A DNA stretch of 6,250 bases from Mucilaginibacter sp. GTDB lineage: Bacteria > Bacteroidota > Bacteroidia > Sphingobacteriales > Sphingobacteriaceae. The DNA lies in the NCBI GenBank assembly GCA_028288315.1, contig JAQBNY010000302.1, positions 1 through 6,250 on the forward strand. Reading direction: 5' to 3'. Of this stretch, positions 1-4,581 are shown one piece after another. The notes beneath the pieces are model-generated. The model had not been told where the DNA came from. It worked only from the letters and a program-made list of their open reading frames with translations, and ran no database searches. The position numbers were made by a program, and so were the translations under genes. Position 1 is the first letter of the stretch, and every line of letters starts with the position of its first letter.

Positions 1-13
1 CGAAACATTTGTC

Positions 14-21
14 TATCTTTA
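14..21 (+). promoter_or_regulatory. Possible Bacteroidota -7 promoter element upstream of the desaturase
   Basis: TATCTTTA matches the Bacteroidota sigma-ABfr -7 consensus TAnnTTTG at all but the last base, and lies about 55 bases before the desaturase start. The matching -33 TTG element would fall outside the window, so the call is weak. Confidence 0.22.
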
Positions 22-51
22 GTCCGTACCCTAAACTAAATAAACCTAATT

Positions 52-63
52 GATTAATTAATC
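52..63. promoter_or_regulatory. 12-bp perfect palindrome just upstream of the desaturase start
   Basis: GATTAATTAATC is a perfect palindrome ending 12 bases before the desaturase ATG. It could be an operator in the 5' leader, but an AT-only core can occur by chance in such DNA. Confidence 0.25.
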
Positions 64-75
64 TCCCGATACTAA

Positions 76-1149
76 ATGGCATTTATACATCATGTGCTTG
101 AGGAACCTTCTTATGGATGGAAGGACGAAAATGGTAACCTCTCAAAGCCTACGCAGGGTCAAATAATAAGCGAATTTTTTTCGAGGATAAACGTTTTTAA
201 AAACAAAAAGAACTGGCTTTCTTTTACAAGCTGGTTAATGGTTTTTTGCCTTGCACCTTTCCTTTTCCTGTTTATCTTTAAATATTTTACTATAAAAGGT
301 TTAATTATTGCTTTTTTATATAGCATGGTAGTTATGGGTAGCCACGGTACAGTGTGGTACCACAGGTATTGCACCCATGGCGCTTACAAGTTCCGCAATA
401 ATTTTTGGCGTTTCTTTACCCAAAACCTTACCCTTAAAATTATTCCAGAAGAGATATATGCTATATCGCATCATGTGCACCATGCGTTATCTGATACCCC
501 CGGCGATCCTTACAACGCGCAGGGTGGGTTTTTATATTGCTTTTTGGCCGATGCAAACCATCAGCCAATAAACCGCACTATGAATGAAACAGCATATAAC
601 CGCTGTGTTACTTTAATGAAACATACAGGTGTTAGTGCAAATACCTACGCTCAATACCAAAAATATGGTTCAGTGGCAAACCCGCTGCGCACTATAATTG
701 GTGTAGTATTAAACTGGAGCTTTTGGTTTGGCGCATTTTATTTAATGGGCGGTATGGGTTTAGCTTGTGCTATATTTGGTTCGGCAGCTGTTTGGGCTGT
801 AGGTGTGCGTACCTTTAATTATGAAGGCCACGGTAAAGGCGAAGACAAACGCCAGGAAGGTGTTGATTATAACCGTAAGGATATGTCAATAAACCAGCTT
901 TGGCCGGGTATTGTAGCCGGCGAATGGCACAATAACCACCACTTGTTTCCTAAAAGTGCACGTTCGGGCTTTAAAGCTTACCAGGTTGATACGGCATGGT
1001 ACTATATTAAGTTTATGAGTATAATTGGCGCGGTTAGCCACTATAAAGATTCAAAAGCACAATTTTTAAAAGAATACGTTACACCAGCATTGAAAGTTGA
1101 GCCGGTTTTTTGTCCGGTTACTGGCAAGCAAATCTTTGCTACTGAGTAA
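76..1149 (+). CDS. Membrane fatty-acid (acyl-CoA/acyl-lipid delta-9 type) desaturase
   Basis: This is an integral-membrane di-iron desaturase that would introduce a double bond into a fatty acyl chain, adjusting membrane fluidity. The three histidine boxes of the stearoyl-CoA-desaturase-like family are intact: HRYCTH (residues 96-101), HHVHH (132-136) and HNNHH (285-289). The extra N-xxx-H metal ligand pair is also visible as FNYEGH (N248, H252). Hydrophobic segments at about 52-72, 75-90, 205-222 and 226-246 fit the usual four-helix membrane topology, with the histidine boxes on the cytoplasmic face. The length of 357 residues is normal for the family. The ATG at 76 is the first in frame and gives a plausible hydrophilic N-terminus; no Shine-Dalgarno is seen, as is common in Bacteroidota. 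A terminator follows, so it is probably monocistronic or the last gene of its unit. Regiospecificity and acyl carrier (CoA or lipid) cannot be decided from the sequence. Confidence 0.93.
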   Translation: MAFIHHVLEEPSYGWKDENGNLSKPTQGQIISEFFSRINVFKNKKNWLSFTSWLMVFCLAPFLFLFIFKYFTIKGLIIAFLYSMVVMGSHGTVWYHRYCTHGAYKFRNNFWRFFTQNLTLKIIPEEIYAISHHVHHALSDTPGDPYNAQGGFLYCFLADANHQPINRTMNETAYNRCVTLMKHTGVSANTYAQYQKYGSVANPLRTIIGVVLNWSFWFGAFYLMGGMGLACAIFGSAAVWAVGVRTFNYEGHGKGEDKRQEGVDYNRKDMSINQLWPGIVAGEWHNNHHLFPKSARSGFKAYQVDTAWYYIKFMSIIGAVSHYKDSKAQFLKEYVTPALKVEPVFCPVTGKQIFATE

Positions 1150-1185
1150 AATAGGGCAAAATAGAATGCATTTATTATAGTATAT

Positions 1186-1235
1186 AAATAAAAAGGGACG
1201 TCAAAAGCGTCCCTTTTTATTTGGGTTATTTTTTT
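1186..1235 (+). terminator. Rho-independent terminator after the desaturase
   Basis: The left arm 1186-1200, containing AAAAAGGGACG, pairs perfectly with the right arm 1208-1222, containing CGTCCCTTTTT, around a 7-base loop (TCAAAAG). That is a 15-bp stem with a GC core. The T5 run inside the right arm and a T7 run at 1229-1235 supply the U tract. The A-rich left side gives the mirror-image signal on the other strand, so it could stop transcription in both directions. It separates the desaturase from the downstream block. Confidence 0.9.
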
Positions 1236-1299
1236 AGAATGTAAGTATAAGCAATCCCTGCATAATGCAAAAAGAGCTACATCAATAATACAACAAACC

Positions 1300-1339
1300 T
1301 ACTTTTTATTTAAAAAGCGCTTTTTAGGGGTACTTTTTA
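1300..1339. promoter_or_regulatory. Palindrome flanked by 9-bp direct repeats, probable control region
   Basis: A perfect 16-bp palindrome, TAAAAAGCGCTTTTTA (1311-1326), is flanked by two identical copies of TACTTTTTA at 1300-1308 and 1331-1339. The first copy also forms a second inverted repeat with the left half of the palindrome (CTTTTTA-TT-TAAAAAG, 1302-1317). The cluster sits 70-110 bases before the TolB-like gene, the expected place for an operator or promoter of the four-gene block. TACTTTTT also matches TAnnTTTG at all but the last base, but no -33 TTG lies at the right distance. The function is inferred from position and symmetry only. Confidence 0.4.
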
Positions 1340-1355
1340 AAAATGAATAATTAAC

Positions 1356-1373
1356 TTAGTACACCCATACTAA
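1356..1373. promoter_or_regulatory. Inverted repeat TTAGTA-N6-TACTAA, possible operator
   Basis: Two 6-bp arms, TTAGTA (1356-1361) and TACTAA (1368-1373), are separated by CACCCA. The element ends 38 bases before the start of the TolB-like gene, a typical place for a repressor site. The arms are short and AT-rich, so chance is possible. Confidence 0.3.
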
Positions 1374-1411
1374 AATAACCTAAAGTATCACCATTTATAA
1401 TCTAATAACTG

Positions 1412-2950
1412 ATGTTTAAAAAACTGACCTGCTTTTTTACCGTCATACTGACGGCTCTTGCGTTTATAAACAACTGCTACGCTCAAGTTAACCCGACAGG
1501 GATTTTTGACGGAAGCACCGATATAGGTGTAATTAAACATAAAGGCAGTGTTGTATATAATACCAAGTTGCAACAATATGAAGCAGTAGGTTCAGGCGCT
1601 GATATGTGGAATGATCATGACGAGTTTTTTTTCGTTTGGAAAAAAATGAAAGGCGATTTCCTGCTTCGCACCAATGGTGCTTTTATAGGTAACAACGGCG
1701 AACCTAACCGCAAGTATGGTTTAATGGTTAGGAGTAATCTTGAAACAAATTCGGCACATGTAAATATAATGGTACATGGTAATGGAATAACGTCAATGCA
1801 ATACAGAAAGGTAACCGGCGGCAAAACAGCAGAACAAAGAACACCTGTTACATCAGCCGGTGTTTTACAGTTAGAAAGAAAAGGTAACACTTATTATATA
1901 TCTGTAGCACGTAAAGGTGATGTATTTTCACCCGAAGAAAAGATAGACCTTGACCTGGGCGATGAGGTATATGTGGGCATTTATGTTTGCGCTCATAATG
2001 CCAATCTTACTCAAAAAGCAGTGTTCAATAACGTGCGTATTGTTAAACCGGCCCCGGCCAACCTAAAAACTTACAAAGAATACTTAGGCAGCAGTATAGA
2101 GTTGCTTGATATGCAAACTAATAACAGTAGGGTCATATACCAGTCGCCAAAATCATTACAGGCACCTAACTGGATGGTTGATGGCAAATCATTAATTTAC
2201 AACAGCGAGGGATTGTTGTATAAATTTAACATTGCTACAAGTACACCGGCTGTTTTAAACACAGGGCAGGCTAAAAATAATAATAACGACCATGTACTGT
2301 CATTTGATGGCAAAATGCTGGCTATTAGCAGTGGCGATGGTGGCCCCTCAATTGGTTATGTTGTACCTGCTACCGGTGGTGAAGCACGCATGATTACAAA
2401 AAAAGGAATAGGTGCATCGTATATGCATGGCTGGTCGCCTGATGGTAAATACCTGGTTTTTTGCGGTGAACGCAATAAAGAGTACGATGTTTACCGCATC
2501 CCGGTTACGGGTGGCGCAGAAGAAAGGTTTACCAATACACCCGGTTTAGATGACGGGCCGGAGTATACACCAGATGGTAAATACATATATTTTAACTCGG
2601 TACGCTCTGGCCTTATGCAGGTTTGGCGCATGAAAGCCGATGGTAGCGAACAAACACAAATAACTAATGATGATTATAACAATTGGTTTCCGCATGTATC
2701 GCCAGATGGTAAATGGATAGTTTATATCACCTTCCTGAAAAGCGAAGTTGCTCCTGGCGATCATCCGTTTTATAAACATGTATATATAAGAGTGATGCCG
2801 GTGGGCGGCGGTCCGTCAAAAGTGGTAGCCTATTTATATGGCGGCCAGGGTACTATCAACACACCGTCATGGTCACCTGATAGTAAGCATATTGCCTTTG
2901 TAAGCAATTCAAATTTATTATTTCCAATATTTCCAATAGCAAATAACTAA
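1412..2950 (+). CDS. Secreted TolB-like six-bladed propeller protein with N-terminal ConA-like domain
   Basis: The protein starts with a Sec signal peptide (positive MFKK, hydrophobic stretch to about residue 20, likely cleavage after CYA at 24). Residues about 28-212 look like a concanavalin-type beta-sandwich (DUF1349-like; motif GSGADMWNDHDEFFF at 60-74), a fold often used to bind glycans. Residues about 220-500 hold six WD40-like/PD40 repeats with a D-G-K or P-D-G/S-K turn, starting near 254, 297, 341, 385, 429 and 487. The spacing is a steady 43-44 residues, with a longer last gap. This matches the six-bladed propeller of TolB. It is not the Tol-Pal TolB itself, because the TolB N-terminal domain is absent and no tol genes adjoin. 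No catalytic residues are recognisable, so carbohydrate binding, scaffolding or an unknown enzyme activity are all possible. It is the first gene of the block, 13 bases before the next. The C-terminus carries an FPIFPI duplication. Confidence 0.85.
   Translation: MFKKLTCFFTVILTALAFINNCYAQVNPTGIFDGSTDIGVIKHKGSVVYNTKLQQYEAVGSGADMWNDHDEFFFVWKKMKGDFLLRTNGAFIGNNGEPNRKYGLMVRSNLETNSAHVNIMVHGNGITSMQYRKVTGGKTAEQRTPVTSAGVLQLERKGNTYYISVARKGDVFSPEEKIDLDLGDEVYVGIYVCAHNANLTQKAVFNNVRIVKPAPANLKTYKEYLGSSIELLDMQTNNSRVIYQSPKSLQAPNWMVDGKSLIYNSEGLLYKFNIATSTPAVLNTGQAKNNNNDHVLSFDGKMLAISSGDGGPSIGYVVPATGGEARMITKKGIGASYMHGWSPDGKYLVFCGERNKEYDVYRIPVTGGAEERFTNTPGLDDGPEYTPDGKYIYFNSVRSGLMQVWRMKADGSEQTQITNDDYNNWFPHVSPDGKWIVYITFLKSEVAPGDHPFYKHVYIRVMPVGGGPSKVVAYLYGGQGTINTPSWSPDSKHIAFVSNSNLLFPIFPIANN
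2920..2937 (+). repeat. In-frame 9-bp tandem duplication at the end of the TolB-like gene
   Basis: ATTTCCAAT occurs twice in direct succession (2920-2928 and 2929-2937). Together with the next base it encodes FPIFPI in the last ten residues, beyond the final propeller strand (IAFVSNS). It looks like slippage in a region under little constraint. Confidence 0.7.
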
Positions 2951-2963
2951 AACCCAATAAAAA

Positions 2964-3875
2964 ATGAATTCATCTCGCAGAAATTTCCTTAAGAACAGCG
3001 CAGTAGCGGTTACAGCAGCCGCTATGATGCCCGAAAATTTATTTGCCGCGGCAAAAATACAACGAGTAGGCTTGCAGCTATATTCGGTACGTGATGCAAT
3101 GAAAACAGATCCGGCAGGTACATTAAAAAAACTTGCAGATATGGGTTATGTGTATGTAGAACATGCTAATTACATAAATCGCAAGTTTTATGGTTATACT
3201 CCTGCCGAATTCAAAAAAATATTAGGCGATTTAGGTTTGTCAATGCCAAGCGGCCATACAGTTATGACTGTTGAGCATTGGGATGCTGCTAAAAATGATT
3301 TTACTGATGCCTGGAAATATACGGTAGAAGATGCCGCGTTTATGGGGCAAAAATATGTAATAAGCCCCTGGATGGATGAAAAGGTACGTACTGATAAAGA
3401 AGCGCTAAAACGTATTATGGAGCTGTTTAATAAAAGCGGAGAGCTTTGTAAAAAAGCAGGGATGAAATTCGGTTATCATAATCATGATTTTGAATTTACT
3501 ACCATGGTAGATGGCATAAGGCTTTTTGATTATATATTACAAAACACTGATCCGTCATTGGTTGCGCAGCAACTGGATTTTGGTAATATGTACGGCCGCG
3601 AAAATTCAGCTATATCGCTTATAAAGAAATATCCGGGCAGGTTTGAGCTGATGCATGTTAAAGACGAAGTTAAAAGTGCCGGTAAAACTGAAGGTACAGG
3701 ATACGAGAGTACCATACTTGGTACGGGTGTATTACCGGTTAAAGATGTGTTAAAAGAAGCTAAAAAAACAGCCGGAACAGTGTATCTGATAATTGAGCAG
3801 GAGTCATATCAGGGTATGGATCCTCTTGACTCTGTAAAAATTGATTTACAAACCATGAAAAAATGGGGATATTAA
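2964..3875 (+). CDS. Tat-exported sugar phosphate isomerase/epimerase-like TIM-barrel protein
   Basis: The N-terminus is a twin-arginine signal: SRRNFLK (residues 4-10), a hydrophobic alanine-rich stretch, and a likely cleavage near NLFAAA (25-30). The mature part is a xylose-isomerase-like TIM barrel: GLQLYSVRD (36-44) in the first strand, YHNHDFEF (171-178), QLDFGN (203-208), MHVKDE (230-235) and IIEQES (276-281). By comparison with tagatose-3-epimerase/IolE enzymes, D205, H231 and E278 are likely metal ligands, and the fourth ligand would come from the YHNHDFEF strand. Family members isomerise, epimerise, dehydrate or cleave sugars and keto-sugars; 'phosphate' in the family name does not imply a phosphorylated substrate here. 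Tat export implies that it folds, probably with its metal, in the cytoplasm and works in the periplasm. It lies 13 bases after the TolB-like gene, consistent with cotranscription. The exact reaction is unknown; a 3-keto-glycoside lyase, hydratase or epimerase role is a hypothesis from context. Confidence 0.87.
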   Translation: MNSSRRNFLKNSAVAVTAAAMMPENLFAAAKIQRVGLQLYSVRDAMKTDPAGTLKKLADMGYVYVEHANYINRKFYGYTPAEFKKILGDLGLSMPSGHTVMTVEHWDAAKNDFTDAWKYTVEDAAFMGQKYVISPWMDEKVRTDKEALKRIMELFNKSGELCKKAGMKFGYHNHDFEFTTMVDGIRLFDYILQNTDPSLVAQQLDFGNMYGRENSAISLIKKYPGRFELMHVKDEVKSAGKTEGTGYESTILGTGVLPVKDVLKEAKKTAGTVYLIIEQESYQGMDPLDSVKIDLQTMKKWGY

Positions 3876-3907
3876 TAGTTTAAACCTATCTTACACCCTC
3901 CAAAATA

Positions 3908-3942
3908 ACTGTCGGGTTTACACTTGATGTAAATTCGACAGT
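3908..3942 (+). promoter_or_regulatory. Strong 15-bp hairpin between the isomerase-like and subunit 3 genes
   Basis: The arm ACTGTCGGGTTTACA (3908-3922) pairs with TGTAAATTCGACAGT (3928-3942) around the loop CTTGA. There are 13 Watson-Crick pairs and two adjacent G-U wobbles. No T tract follows (ATTATAAACC comes next), so it is not a classical terminator. It lies in the only sizeable gap of the four-gene block (93 bases) and ends 26 bases before the next start. It could be an mRNA stability or processing element, a partial attenuator, or at DNA level an operator. Confidence 0.55.
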
Positions 3943-3968
3943 ATTATAAACCTTTAAATTCCTTCTGA

Positions 3969-4577
3969 ATGAATTTAAATATGAACAGGCGCATTGCGAT
4001 AAGGAACATGGCCTTAATTTTAGGGAGCGTGGCAGTATTGCCATCGTGCCTTAATGATAAAAAGGGCAAACCTGTTGTTGCGTTAAAAACTCTGAAAATT
4101 GATGCCGATCAGGAAAATCTGGTAACAAATTTGGCTGAAACAATACTGCCAAAAACAACTACGCCGGGTGCAAAAGAGTTGGGTATAAACCTGTTTATTT
4201 TTAAAATGCTTGATGATTGCACTAATAAAGAGCAGCAAGAAACTTTTATGGCAGGCTTAAAAGAATTTGACGATGCTGTTAGTAAACAGTACGGGCATTC
4301 TTTTAATGATTGTTCGGTACAGGAACGCACAGCATTTGTTAACACCCTTGAAAAGCAAAATAAAGACGCAAGAGCTAAGATGGGTAAAAATAGTGGTGAT
4401 AAGCAAAACAAGCAGGACAAGGATGCTTCAAAACTTTCAACCTTTTATCAAATGGTAAAAGGTCAAACAGTATTTGGATACACCACATCCCAATACTTTA
4501 TGACAAAGCAAATTGTTTATGAGCTTGTACCGGGTAGGTACAATGCCATGTTTCCGGTTAAAAAAGCAGCAGTATAA
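3969..4577 (+). CDS. Gluconate 2-dehydrogenase subunit 3-like protein (small subunit of FAD sugar dehydrogenase), Tat lipoprotein
   Basis: This small partner of a GMC-type sugar dehydrogenase is expected to escort the catalytic subunit through the Tat system and hold it at the membrane. Family signatures are visible: LAETILPKTTTPGAKELG (residues 55-72, the 'ETI-P-T-TPGA' motif) and, near the C-terminus, FGYTTSQYF (169-177) and YELVPGRYNAMFP (184-196). The N-terminus has a twin arginine (MNRRIAI, 5-11), a hydrophobic stretch and a lipobox-like LPSC with C27 as the likely lipidated residue. Two starts are possible: ATG 3969, used here, or ATG 3981, which begins exactly at MNRR and is typical of the family. 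Residues about 128-155 form a very charged Lys/Asp/Asn/Gln-rich insert, likely a flexible loop. The next gene, its presumed partner, begins only 4 bases after the stop, which suggests translational coupling. Confidence 0.85.
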   Translation: MNLNMNRRIAIRNMALILGSVAVLPSCLNDKKGKPVVALKTLKIDADQENLVTNLAETILPKTTTPGAKELGINLFIFKMLDDCTNKEQQETFMAGLKEFDDAVSKQYGHSFNDCSVQERTAFVNTLEKQNKDARAKMGKNSGDKQNKQDKDASKLSTFYQMVKGQTVFGYTTSQYFMTKQIVYELVPGRYNAMFPVKKAAV

Positions 4578-4581
4578 CATC

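Noticed and set aside
1396..1401. TATAAT resembling a sigma-70 -10 box just before the TolB-like gene
   Set aside because: It would start transcription only a few bases before the ATG, has no -35 element at the right distance, and Bacteroidota use a different promoter consensus.
1615..1890. 91-codon open frame on the - strand
   Set aside because: It overlaps the well-supported signal-peptide and sandwich-domain coding sequence and has no recognisable motif.
1412..2950. TolB of the Tol-Pal system
   Set aside because: The N-terminal domain is a beta-sandwich rather than the TolB N-domain, and no tolQ, tolR, tolA or pal neighbours are present.
3878..3885. GTTTAAAC palindrome right after the isomerase-like gene
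   Set aside because: An 8-bp AT-rich palindrome is expected by chance in this DNA, and it has no adjoining structure.
4109..4420. 103-codon open frame on the - strand
   Set aside because: It lies wholly inside the subunit 3 gene, is Ser/Cys/Leu-rich as expected of an antisense shadow, and matches no known family.
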